DNA of 64,000 nucleotides from assembly GCA_036365145.1 (NCBI GenBank), contig JAEOAD010000031.1, forward strand, positions 13,240,001-13,304,000. The letters run 5' to 3'. Below, piece by piece: positions 34,916 to 46,037 of this stretch. This stretch comes from Orientallactaga sibirica (taxonomy: Eukaryota > Chordata > Mammalia > Rodentia > Dipodidae). The notes under the pieces were generated by a model, which worked only from the letters and a program-made list of their open reading frames with translations, had not been told where the DNA came from and made no database searches. How positions within the stretch are numbered: the stretch's first letter is position 1; each line of letters opens with the position of its first letter. A program made the position numbers and the translations under genes.

Positions 34916-36209
34916 AGAGCTGGGCAAGAACGGGATGGGGTCAGGGAAAGAATCCCCAAGGAAGACCCATACATAGGAATCAGAGATGGATGAGACTTCC
35001 CAAGTGGAGGAGGGAGGGCAGAGTGAATGAACAGAGTTGGCAAACACGAAAGGCAAGATGAACTTGTAGACCTTAAGGCTCATTCCACCCATGTCAGAAA
35101 AGCAAAGCAGAGGTCAGGAGAGGTGTCTGGAGATAACACCCAAGAAAAAACCAGAGGCTCAATTATCTAGGCTCTTACTGACCCAATGCTGAGCTATAGA
35201 AGGACCTCAAAGGAGAAATAGAGACAGAAATGCTGCCCAGAGACCTCACTTAGCTGGGGCAGGGAGATTGGAGCTGCAGGACGAGCATCAGAGACAGAGA
35301 CCTGGTTGGAGACAGCTGGAATAATCGAGGCAGGAGGGTGGCATCTTAAGGAATTTGAGAACTTTATAGGGGTCGAATGAAGTCAAGATACAAATTTTTC
35401 TTTTGAGATAGGGTCTCACTGAATGCCTCTGCTTTTGTGTGTCTGAGGCGAGTGCATTTTAATTAATTATAGTTACTTGAATAGGTAAAAAGTAAGAAAA
35501 TTGAATTTTTTTTACTTAGCCATAAAATGATATTTGAGTATATTTGAGAAGGAGTGAGAAAACAGATTTCTTTAAAATTGTTTGACAAAGAGTTGCATGA
35601 ATATATTTATCATGCACAACATGTGGTTTTGAATTATGTACATATTTAGAAGAGCCCAATAAAGCTAGCATACGTATAACCTCTCACACTTATTTCCCTT
35701 TGTGGTAATGCTGCATGAGCTTTTGTTAGGAGATGTGAACAATGTCTGCTCCTCATAGACAGGGCACCAATGCAGACCAAAGCAATGATCCCACCAAGTC
35801 CAGCTTAGTGAGCCTATAAGTCTCTTTGGCTTACTTACCGTGTATGGATGAGAATGACTTATATGAGCATGGCTAATGCCAAATGAGTCACGTCACTGAA
35901 GAATCTTCCCCAGCCACTCAGAACTGAATAGACGCTGTCTCCCTTCAGTTAACGTTCTACACTCTACATTCTAGCACCTGCTGAATCCACACCATCATGT
36001 GCATCTGGAACAGAGATACATACAACTGCCTGGGTAGCACAGAAGGAAGTGACTGAGGTCTCAGATGAGGGTCTGATGATCCTCTCCACCCTCCATCTTG
36101 AGGGTTTCTTGTGGGTATCACAGCTGGTCTGATGAAAATGGGAATGTTTGGTATGCATGGAGGTCCACATTCCACAACAGATGAGAACACTCAAAATCTC
36201 TTTTAGCAT
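34916..36209. other. Unique sequence
   Basis: No gene or repeat recognised, apart from a short B1-like scrap ('tgagatagggtctcactgaa') at 35405-35424. Confidence 0.4.
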
Positions 36210-36490
36210 CCTCAAGAAGGTAATACTATGCCATTAACTATAGTTGCCACAGTGGACAATAGCTTTCTTACTCTTGTCTAACTGAAATTTTAAGCCCATT
36301 GACCAATACCTTGTCAACCCCCTCCTTCAAACCCTGGTAACCACTGAACTCTGAATGTATGAGTTCAACTCTTTCAGGGTCCACATACACAAGGGGCCAT
36401 GTACTTCTGTGCCAGTCTTATCTCATTTCACTAACATAAGGTCCTCCAGTGCCATTCTTGTTGATGAGATGGCTTTGTCATCTTGCATCC
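36210..36490 (-). mobile_element. Ancient L1 fragment, antisense
   Basis: 'ccctggtaaccactgaactc', 'tatgagttcaactctttcag' and 'aggtcctccagtgccattct' match the reverse of an old L1 3' region common in mammals. The 160-codon frame at 36355-36837 starts inside it and is therefore unlikely to be a gene. Confidence 0.6.
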
Positions 36491-36564
36491 CCAACTTTTT
36501 GTGTAGTGTTTGTAATCAAGGGGTGGTTCCCATGAGTCACCCCTTTCTGTCCCTTACTGTATCA

Positions 36565-36665
36565 CTAGCAGGTATTGTTATCATTACAATTTTCAGAGGG
36601 GAACTGAGACTCAGAGAAGTAAAGGCTCTTTCCCAGGCCATACAGAGAGCTGGAATGTATGTCAG
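36565..36665 (-). repeat. MIR SINE, antisense
   Basis: 'aggtattgttatcattacaa', then 'ggaactgagactcagagaag' and 'ctttcccaggccatacagag' match the MIR core in reverse order. Confidence 0.6.
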
Positions 36666-37424
36666 CATGAGCCACTCCTCGGTTACCATGTGCCAAGTGC
36701 TCAGGCATGCTGGGTATGTATCTAGGTGCCAGAGGGTATTGAGCTGGATTGGGTGTATGGGAAGGATGGGTGTGATGCCCTTTCCCACTCACACCCCTGA
36801 GTTCTCTTTCCATACTGGGTATACAGTGGGGTTGTAACAATTAGCACAGTCCCAGCACTGTCACAAGGGGTGGAGGGAATGATTTGTTGGCTTCTTTTTG
36901 TGGTTCTACAGGTCTGGATGGCTCCTGCCCCTGGACCTGGTAGACAGTGGAGACACATGGCTGCCCATGCCTGTCATAGGGAGACCTGTCTCCTCTCTGA
37001 AAGGCACTGCCAGAGGTGCTTACCCCAATATTTCTGCTTTGTGTCAAAGTACAGATCCATTTGGAGTCTGGGCCACCTTGAACTTGCTCTTGAGCTTAAA
37101 GCCCCCATACTTTCCTCAGTTGTTTTGGATGCTGGCTCTGTAGGACTTGACCTTCTCTACTCTCATCCATTCCTCTTGGTTATCAGCACACAGCTCCCAT
37201 TCAAGAAAGGCTGGACAATGTCTAACAATGAGTAGATTTTATTGATGGTTGGATCAACTGCCTAAATTGGTTGTTGGGGAGCACCAGAGGCCAAATACAT
37301 CAGGAGTGTGCTCCTCCCTAGATGTGTCTAAGCCAATTCTTCTCAAAGAAGCCAAAAGGTTTGGAATTTTGCAGCCACCTGTGGGCTATGACAGTGGTGT
37401 CAGACTCCTGATAGTGTTTCTGAA
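36666..37424. other. Unique sequence
   Basis: No gene supported. The 121-codon plus frame at 36870-37235 overlaps another frame at 36898-37143 in a different phase. Confidence 0.4.
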
Positions 37425-37719
37425 TACCCCTTCCATTCTTGAATTATACAGTGTTTCCAATAACCAATATGGAGACTCCTCAAGTAGCTGAAAATAGATC
37501 TACCATTTGATCCAGGCATACCACTTCTGGATGTATATGCTGAAGACCCTACTCTTGGGGGCTGGAGAAATGGCTTAGCAGTTAAGGCACTGCCTGCAAA
37601 GCCTAAAGACTCAGGTTTGATTCCACAGAACCCACATAAGTCAGATGCACAGGTGGTGCATGTGTCTGGAATTTGTTTGCAGTGGTTAGAGACTCTGGTG
37701 CACCCATTCTCTCTCTCTC

Positions 37720-37763
<44 letters not shown>

Positions 37764-39644
37764 ATACATAAATACATAAATACATAAATACATAAATACA
37801 TAAATAGATAGATTAAATAAATAAAATATTGAAGAAAGACTCTACTCTTTACTGTAGAGATACTTGCTCTGCTATGTTTGTGGCTGCTCTATTCACAATA
37901 GCTAGAAACTGGAATCAGGCCAGATTCCATCAATGGATGAATGATTAATGAAGACGTGGCACATATACACAATGGAATTCTCCTCTACAGTAAAGAACAA
38001 TGAAATAATGAAATTTGTAGGAAAATAGATGGACTTGAAAAAAATTATGCGACGTGAGGTCACAAAGCTCAGAAACACAAAAAGCTGCATGTTCTCTCAC
38101 ATGCGGTTTCTAACTTGTAACAGCTTGAGTTTTGTGTAAGCGGTAGTATCGAAATGAAACGAGAATGAAACCAGAAGAACGTGGAAACAGGCAGAAAGAG
38201 AGAGGGGATACTTGACAGGCAAATTGAGAGACAGAATGCAGAGAATGGAATGGTCTTAGGAATAGGGGAAAGGGAGATGGTGTTGGTGGGGTAATATACA
38301 AAACTAATGACAGCATGAATCAGTACCATAAAAACTTGCCTCCTAGATAGCAGACTAAAAAATAAAACCCTCAGTAAGAGTCAGGGTGGGAGGATTGCCC
38401 AGACAGAAAGGCCCCTGGCGAAGGTGGAGAAAGCTAAATCCTAAAACCATGGGCACTGGCTTGTAAATCCCAGTGCCAGAACTGGGTTGTTTATGCCACA
38501 GAGAGCCATTGGTAGGGAAGAACCATAAAGTCCCCAAAACAACACAGGCTATTGCCAAAGCACTTAGGTACCCACGAGAGAGCTAAATGGTAAGACCCTA
38601 TTGCTGAAGACATCACAGACTGAAGTTTCAGGACATCGAGAGATCACGCTGGAACTTAGCAAGGAAACCAGCTCCCTTGCTGGCTAGCCCTCATAGTGCT
38701 GGAAAGCGCTATGGGACCTGCTGGGGAATAATGGCCACCAATGGCATGAACAAGCAGGGAATCCTGCAAGGTATGAAATCAACCAGCCAGACAAGATGTG
38801 CACACCTGTGCAATAGTGGCATACAGCCTTTGCAGGTAATCAATGGTTCTCTGATTGGATATGCGGTCCATTCAGTGGGAGAGAACTCATCCCTGGTACT
38901 GAGAACCCAGTCAGAATCCTGTGGATAGGAAGGTCTTAGATTTCAAAGAGAAGGTCCCACGAGTCTTTGGCTAACAAGAGTCATTATACCCATCAAAAAG
39001 TCTCACAAATAACAATTTATATTCCCTTTAATCCATGCTGCTCTCACTCTTGGTTAGAGAATCTGGGTGTTTCATTTTTCTTTCTTTTTTTTTTGGTTAC
39101 AGATGGCAGTGAAAACTGGGGAGAACTAAAATCCATCAATATGAGAAGAAAAGATAGCTGACTGCCTAGCAGGAGATGAATCACCTCTAGCACATCTGCC
39201 AGGGCTCAAGAGACATAACAGAGGAAGTTGCAATTTAAATATGAGTGCTGCTCTCTCTGATAGTCTGACACTCAGCTCCAGGGAGACGGTGATAGACACT
39301 GAGGACACTCAAAATGCATCAAAGCAGAAATCCCGAGGTTTCAGAAGCTTAACACTAAAGTCGGACTTATAACACACCCACCAAGGCTCAGCTCAGGGAG
39401 CATTGCAGAAGAGGGGGCAGAAAGATTGTAAGAGCCACAGGATGGGCAGGAGTATCCCGAGGCATTGTTCCCTCCCACCCTCACCCCACAGAGACCGACT
39501 GATACATCCATAGTGAATACCAATAATCCCACTGAGGAGGGCTCTCAGTGGAATGGGGACAGAGGGGAAGGGATATAAGAGTATAACTCAATGGCAATTT
39601 GTTCATACACTAAGTTCATAATATGTTACTTATTTATTTTTTAA
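37425..39644 (+). mobile_element. L1 3' end plus long 3' UTR (copy 2), split by a SINE
   Basis: Begins with the ORF2-end region ('atggagactcctcaagtagc', 'accacttctggatgtatatg'). After the inserted SINE it continues with 'acaatagctagaaactggaa', 'gtggcacatatacacaatgg' and 'tgcatgttctctcacatgcg'. From about 38110 it passes into the same long UTR as copy 1 ('gtaagagtcagggtgggagg' onward). No open ORF2 remains. This copy links the unusual UTR to L1. Confidence 0.82.
37557..37835 (+). mobile_element. tRNA-derived SINE with expanded (AAAT)n/(AAATACAT)n tail
   Basis: Head 'gggctggagaaatggcttag', body as in other short forms, (TC)n, then AAAT units at 37721-37765. These change to AAATACAT-type units to about 37803. 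Near-perfect 14-bp direct repeats flank it (37543-37556 and 37836-37849, 'aagaccctactctt' against 'aagactctactctt'). Confidence 0.9.
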
Positions 39645-39915
39645 ATATATACTTTAAAAAAATTATTTTATTTTATTTATTTTTGGAGAGAGACAGACAG
39701 AGAGAGAAGGAGAGGAAGAGAGACAGAGGTGGGTGCGCCAGCAGTGTCTCAGCTGCTGCTAACGAAATCCAGGTGTGTGCGCCCCCTTGTGGTCAAGTGC
39801 GGCATTGCACCCTTGCTTCACTTTGCATCTGGCTAAACATGGGACCTGGAGATTGGAACCGGGTTCTTATGCGTAGGAGGCAGGCTCCTTAACCACTAAG
39901 CCATCTCGCCAGCCA
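39645..39915 (-). mobile_element. tRNA-derived SINE, long form, antisense
   Basis: Long-form copy with 'cccccttgtggtcaagtgcg' and 'gcattgcacccttgcttcac'. The head is 'ccactaagccatctcgccag'. It lies at the tail of the L1 copy. Confidence 0.87.
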
Positions 39916-40539
39916 GTAATTTGTTATTTTTTTTTTAAAAAAAGGAAAAGGAATGTTGCCATGTTTCTTCAGCCTGAGAAATCCACTCTCCTGCTCCCTG
40001 GTCTCCAGTCTCAATCGCTCAGTCTCCTGGGCGTCTGTGTAGGGATCTCTCAGGATCTCCTTTCTAGACCCCACCATTTGGTCTTTATTTCAGGCAGTTT
40101 GTTTCCAGCACACACATAAGTGTCAAAAGTGTAATGATTTTAAAATCACCTTTGCAAGGACACCTCATCCAGGATAGGCCTGGTTGGCAGTCTTGGGATG
40201 GATAAAAGAGAATTAAGAAATGTCATCTTCCTTCTGTAACATTTTTCACATGGGTAAATGTCACCAGAAATGCAGGCGTGTGATCCAGGACACCCCCCCA
40301 CCCCAGACAGTATGTGACAGAGCTCATGCGGAACCCTTTTGGCCAGTTCTGTTCTCCTCAGCCCACAAACCTACTACTGCTTCATAACACCTTTCCTGTT
40401 TGCAGTAGTCTATCTGTCCAAAATACTGTCAACATTTGTATTCCTGGTTAAATGTCCCCTCTTTCCAAAGCTGAGGGCCAGAAGAAATTCAGATTTCGAT
40501 TATTTTGTTTTGCGGTTTAGAATAGTTGCATATACATAG
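39916..40539. other. Unique sequence
   Basis: Nothing recognised. Confidence 0.45.
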
Positions 40540-40800
40540 TGAGGTATTTTGAAGTTAGGACACAAATGTAAAGATGAGATTCATTATATTTCATATATAC
40601 CTTAAACACATGCCTGAAGGTGATTTTATACATTATTTTTAGCATGCCTGCATTTTAACTGTGACCTGTTATGTGAGGTCAGATGTACCATTATTCACTA
40701 GTAGTATCGTGTTAGTGTTCAAAAAGTTTTGAATTGTGGGATACTTTGGATTTCTGAGTCTTGGTTAGGGGTGTTCAATTTGAAGACGAATCCTGTGCAT
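40540..40800 (-). mobile_element. Tigger-like DNA transposon fossil, copy 3, antisense
   Basis: 'aaacacatgcctgaaggtga', 'agtgttcaaaaagttttgaa', 'ttggatttctgagtcttggt' and 'taggggtgttcaatttg' are the reverse complement of the order seen in copies 1 and 2. Non-coding. Confidence 0.5.
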
Positions 40801-41264
40801 CCTAAGACGTTATATATCAAGATGAACAGTAGATGCCTAAAAGTACAGATCGTTCTGAACCCAGATAGAACACTGTGGCACTTCAGCAGTCGATCTGATA
40901 AATGAGACGAGTAGCAAGTGACTAATGTGTGAGGGCACGTGTGCCTCGGATTGGCTGGACAAAGAGCTGATTCACATTCTAGGTGAGACAGGGCTGGACA
41001 GGGTGAGATTTCATCATGCCACTCAGAATGGCATGCAATTTAAAACTGGTGAATTATTTATTTCTGGAATTTTTCACTTAATGTATTCAGACCACAATTG
41101 ACTGAGGGCAGCTAACATGGTGGAAACTGTGAACAAGAGAAGACTATTGTAATTGCGTTATGAGGGCCACAGTCCAGCTCAGAGGGGACTGCAGCCTGGT
41201 CATGGATACCCTGGTAAGAAAGCCAGTGCTATAGAGCAGGTACTGGGCCAGACATTGTTCTGTG
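40801..41264. other. Unique sequence
   Basis: Nothing recognised. A good splice-donor-like 'ctggtaagaaag' occurs at 41210-41221, but every frame upstream is blocked. Confidence 0.4.
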
Positions 41265-41410
41265 CGGGTACACACTACTCCTCATGACTACCTGTGAAGA
41301 ACGTGCTTTTGTAATCCTGTGTTACAGACAGACACGGGCACACAAAAAATAATTGAGATGAACCTTCATCACACAGCTTAAAGGCAGAACTGGGACTCAG
41401 ACCAGCAAGG
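41265..41410 (-). repeat. MIR SINE, antisense
   Basis: 'tacagacagacacgggcaca', 'tcatcacacagcttaaaggc' and 'agaactgggactcagaccag' match the reversed MIR 5' half. It ends in a consensus-like splice donor 'caagggtaagt'. Confidence 0.55.
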
Positions 41411-42679
41411 GTAAGTCCTTGCTCCCTAGGTGAGGCTGCTTGAATCAGGACAGCTAGAGTTTTGGAACTCTGCCTACTCTGCAAAAGAATTTAGTGTCCC
41501 AGGACTCACGCAAAGGTGTGGACTTTGGAAAGGGTGATCCACATAAAAAAGCCATGGAGCCACTGCATTTGCAATTAATAACACCAAATGTAGGTGCTTT
41601 GTGCTTATACAAAACAATCACTTCTGCAGATGGAGGGTCCACCTTTCTTTCTGTGCTTTCCCCACAGTAGGCTCAGCCATGTAATCCTGCCCTGCCCAGT
41701 AATTTAGAAGAACAGCACTGACGATGACAACCAAAGCCAGTTGGATCCCCGAGGGAGGCAAACTATAATTATCTAAATTGGACTCTGAGGGGGGTGTCAC
41801 TTTTACAACCCTGTGTGCTCTGCCACAAAAAGCAGGGCAGCTAATGTCTCTTTCTGCTCAAGGTGTGGCTTGCAACACAGTGCCTTCTGGCTAACTTCCA
41901 CGTGAAAGAAAGGGCATTTTCTTGCCAGAACTTACTCAGGGAGTTGTATGTATCTCAGGATGGTGATGATAGAAAGGGATTCTAGAATCTTCTTAGAGTG
42001 CCCATGTTGAAATCATTTAGGCTTTCCCCTAAAGTACATTGTCATTAAGATTCAAGTAGTTCTTATATATATTTATATCTAAAATTAACAAGTTTCACCA
42101 ATCTCATGTTTCAAGTGGTGACAAATTTCTGGTGATGTTCTAATGAGAGTTCCTGTTCCCCTGGGGCTTGAGGAGAGCCTTGGGGTTGAGGGCAGATAGG
42201 CAGCCTCACGAGCCCACTGACCCTTTCCCCGGGGCTCATCCAAATTGGCACCTTGGCAAAATTACAACCCCCTAAGGCGCAGACCGAATCCTGGCATTGT
42301 GAAGTACATTTGTGTTTAAATCTAGTCTTGGCCATCCAGTGATTGCATAGTCCCATGTGAATTACCTAATCAACTATGTCCCATGTAATCCAAAGGTTTG
42401 CCTGAACATGGTGCTGAGAAAGTTGACCACACTTTAGCCCGGCTTCCACCTGCACTAGCCTGTCTCTAAGGGTGACTGCAGGTCCTTGTGGAGATTTTGC
42501 TCAAGTGTGTGCAAAATGCATGTGGTTGTCTGCATCTGCTCTACCAAACCATTTTGGGAGCATTCCTCTCATGACTTTTTTTTGTTGCCTCTAGTCTTTG
42601 TCCCTGTCTCTTTCTGGGTTTGGTTAAAGGGATTTTTTTTTGGTACATTTTTATTGATAACTTCCATATATATTCACCC
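41411..42679. other. Unique sequence
   Basis: Nothing recognised apart from the MIR just upstream. Short frames only. Confidence 0.4.
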
Positions 42680-42842
42680 TCTCTCTCTTTTCAGACATGG
42701 CCTCATGTAGCCCAGGCTGGCTTCGAACTTGCTATATTGCAAGACTGGCCTCATCTACTTGCTTCCTCCTGCCAAGTGCTGAGACACCACCATGCCGGGC
42801 TTAGTCTCTTTTAGTTGTCCTTTTTTTTTTTTTTTTTCTTTT
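42680..42842 (-). mobile_element. Old B1/proto-B1 fragment, antisense, then poly-T
   Basis: 'cctcatgtagcccaggctgg', 'cttcgaacttgctatattgc' and 'ctgccaagtgctgagacacc' indicate a diverged B1-type element. A run of about 20 T at 42820-42838 lies on the side opposite to its tail, so it probably marks a separate, unrecognised antisense insertion. Confidence 0.6.
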
Positions 42843-43164
42843 TCACCTTTTCCATATCCTGTTTTTGTTTCCTCCTTATTTTCCCTTTAAAATCCTCAGT
42901 CACCTGTATTGGCTGAGCTGAGTACAATTCAAAGCAGAGCTGCCCTCCCTTAAAAGCAGTAGTTGGGACAAAATCAGTTCTGCCACTTTTAACATGTGTC
43001 AAATGTTGTTTTGCAATGTCAAAGGCTCACCTTTCTGACCGATAACATAGAAATATGTGTGTCCCTTCTTCAAACTACCTACAATCCTATGATTATGACT
43101 ATAATCATAGTACCATATCATGGGCCATTGGGATTTGTTTCCCATCATGACAGCCATGGATTTT

Positions 43165-43371
43165 ATTTTTATTTATTTAATTTAATTAATTTACTTGAGA
43201 GAAAGAAAAGAGAGAGTATGGTCAAATCAGGGCCTCTTGCCACTGCAAACGAACTCCAGACACATGTGTGACTTTGTGCATCTGGCTTTACATGGTTCCT
43301 GGTTAATTGAACCGAGGTCGGCAGGCTTAGCAAGCAAGCACCTTTAACTACTAAACCATCTCCCCAGCTCC
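43165..43371 (-). mobile_element. tRNA-derived SINE, short form, antisense
   Basis: 'cactgcaaacgaactccaga', 'ttgtgcatctggctttacat' and the head 'actaaaccatctccccagct' are present in order. A possible but imperfect direct repeat 'agccatg' flanks it. Confidence 0.85.
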
Positions 43372-44497
43372 TAGCCATGCTTTATACATGTGCACGTATC
43401 AGTGATGTATTGAAGGGGCAAAATGCTTCAAATACTAAATGCAAAAGCAATAGATGAGAGTCCTTTCATTTCCCAGTGAAAAAAAGAGGAACAGGAGTGT
43501 ATTAAAAGAGCGAACCACCTTTGCAAGGCAGAGGTGTGGATAGAAGTGGGGTTTATGTAGTGGCAAAGCAGTCTGGGCTGTAAAGGGCTGTCAGGAGCTT
43601 TAACTTCACAACAGGAGAGTTTGAGTTTTGCTCTTGCATAGCTATTTCTGCCATGTTGAAACATTCCCTCCTGGAGGGAGGCTCATTAGACTCAGAAAGT
43701 AAAGGAACTTACAAGGATCAGGAAGCTCCTGGAGTTACAGGATTCACAAGGATCCCCCCAAGATTAGAGACACAGTAGGAATTGCTGGGGAGAGGAACTG
43801 AGCTGACTGAAAGATGTGCAGGGAGCAGGAATGTAGCTTTTGTGAGTTATCAGCCATGCTGGGTGGACTTTTCAATAATGCAGCTGCCTTTGAGTCACCC
43901 TGTAAGTAATCCCACTGGTGAGTAAACTCACTGGTTCACTAAGCTAGACTTGGGGCAATCTCTTCTTTAGTTGTTGTCTCCTATCTGGAGTGATCCCAAT
44001 GACATAGTGAAAACTCTGGAAAAGGAAAGAGTTATTCACACTATGCGCATAAGTTAAAAACACAGCTGCGCAAATAAAGACCACCTTAAAGAAATATGCC
44101 TCCAAAACAATAGATTAAGCAGAATGAAATGCTTGTTCATAGGCAGAGAGGAGAGGAAAAGGAGTTGAGAATGAAGTTAAAAGAGAATAAATACATACCA
44201 AGAACAGAACTTGAATGGCTACAGCTCATGGAGAGTGTGGGGATTTCAGCCCTTGATACTTAAGGTTAAAATAAAGACTGAAAAAGGCTGTCAGTATGAA
44301 GAGAAGGACTACCTTTTGTTTATGTATACATACACTTCATTGTGGTCTTGCAGAATGCCACAATATGCTCAGATATTTTAAATATTAAGCCAGTTTTTTT
44401 AGTAATGTCATATAATACCAGTTGTATTTTCAAAGCTTCTTTCATAGGGTTGGTCCAAATGAATGTTTTAACAATTATAAGAATGAGTTGGTGGGGA
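43372..44497. other. Unique sequence
   Basis: Nothing recognised. Confidence 0.45.
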
Positions 44498-44620
44498 TAT
44501 TTTTAGAAAATGAGGAAAACTGAGGCCAGGATAGCTTAAACGACTCTCCTAGAGTCACACGGTTGGGTAGTGGCAGCACTGTGACTCAGACCTGGGACTC
44601 TTTGTCCTCATCCAAGATCT
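44498..44620 (-). repeat. MIR SINE, antisense
   Basis: 'aatgaggaaaactgaggcca', 'ctagagtcacacggttgggt' and 'gactcagacctgggactctt' are MIR landmarks in reverse order. Confidence 0.65.
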
Positions 44621-45156
44621 CAGGCCCTGGAAGCATCACTGTAACAAATGGGAATTGGATGCTTTTCCAAGGAAAGTGGGATGAAAAATGTTGGAAATTT
44701 TGTCAAGTGTTCTTTTTTGTCTTTACTGTTTTTGTTTAGCTTAGCTTTATTTTATTGTTGTTGAAGGATAAATTTTGCTATTTATGCTTGAACCTACATC
44801 AGTGATTGCTAGTATATCAACGTGGTGTGAGGGCCTTAGGAGAACTCCCAGGAGATGTTTTAAATATATTTCAACATAATCTAATGAGTGTCTTTATATG
44901 TCTTTCTTATTTTTAAAAGTAACTTCTGTTCCAAGGAAACTCTGCTTTATCCTAGCACTCAGTGATAACAACCCTGAAGAATTTCTATTATATCTTTCTA
45001 GATTGTCTTCTAAGAAGCTCTAAGTTGGCTTTACTTTTGCAGTGAGGAATAGAATCTTGGTGATGGAAATTCTGGAAGATGGGGCCAGCTCAACCAAGTT
45101 GCAGGATATGCCTCCTGAGGCCGGAGAGTCAAAAATAGCTGACTTTGTCTTCACAG
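44621..45156. other. Unique sequence, putative intron end
   Basis: No repeat recognised. The right end carries an acceptor-like sequence 'agctgactttgtcttcacag' at 45137-45156, with a branch-point-like 'ctgac'. Confidence 0.35.
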
Positions 45157-45510
45157 GGTAACACTCCAGTTTTAGATACAGCTGGACTCTCTGGGCAGGA
45201 AGTTGGAGTCCCTAGAGGGCCAGAGCTCTTGACATCACAGACATATGTGAAGTTGGAGCAGTTGGGCAGATGTGAGTTTTGCTTGAAGAGAATTCCAGTT
45301 ACAAATTTAGCTCAACTTCTAGGCAATGCTCCCATTGAGAACAGATTCCTCATTGCTACAGATCTGGGCTTCCTGAGAAATCTCCTTGAGGAGTGGACCA
45401 GGCACAATGGCTTCTAGGTAGTAGTACAATGGACTGGTTTTGGGAAAGCAAGGGGAAACCCCGGATAAATCACCTGCCCTTAGTCACTGAATAAACACTG
45501 AATGTCACCT
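45157..45510 (+). CDS. Candidate terminal exon of an unrecognised protein
   Basis: An 86-codon frame is open from a splice-acceptor-like AG at 45155-45156 to a TAG at 45415-45417. A canonical AATAAA lies at 45490-45495, 73 bp past the stop. That combination (acceptor, open frame, stop, close polyadenylation signal) fits a 3' terminal exon. The frame has no ATG start near its 5' end, as expected for an internal acceptor. In exon numbering, residues 39-42 are a CxxC ('RCEFCLKR'), and residues 54-80 look like amphipathic helices ('FLRNLLEEWTRHNGF' at the end). It is not low-complexity and does not overlap a repeat I recognise. I cannot name the family. No upstream partner exon was found by eye in this window. 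Alternatives are chance, or a decayed retrocopy end. Confidence 0.35.
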
Positions 45511-45964
45511 GTTCCTAGTGACTTGCTTTCATTGACCATAGCTAACACCTCTAACGTGGGTCATATGGAAACAGTAGATGAAGTTTGACCCAAACTTTGC
45601 CTAGCCTCATCCCACAGATATCTGCAAACCTATCCTCTTTAAGGGGGATTTGAGACAAGCCACATGAGGCTTCCTAATGACCTCTCTCTTGCAAAACTCA
45701 TCTCAGTTATTGGAATATGGCTTGGAAGGCAAGATGGACCTGGTTTAGTGACATTAAGGATTTGGTGACTAGTGATTTTACTTGCCAAGCTTCTGCATTA
45801 TTTTTTTTTCTACTACCATACTGAATTTTTCTTCCAGTTTTCAACTTATATGTCATTAAACAGAATCCATGTCCCTCAGATGCTTAGTCTGTACCTTCAT
45901 TTGGCAGATATCATTACTTAGGGGGAGGTCCTTGTGGATTAGTGCTGATCCTAAATCCAGTGAC
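45511..45964. other. Unique sequence
   Basis: Nothing recognised. Confidence 0.45.
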
Positions 45965-46037
45965 TGGTGTTTTACTTACTCTTATAGTGCTGGGACAAAA
46001 CACCCAAGCAAAAGTGACTGATGTGGAGAAAGAGTTT

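Noticed and set aside
36355..36837. 160-codon plus frame, longest outside simple repeats
   Set aside because: It starts in an antisense L1 fragment and crosses an antisense MIR; overlapping minus frames are equally open.
41210..41411. Two consensus-like splice donors ('ctggtaagaaag' and 'caagggtaagt')
   Set aside because: All upstream frames are blocked for the first. The second is at the edge of a MIR, which commonly supplies cryptic donors.
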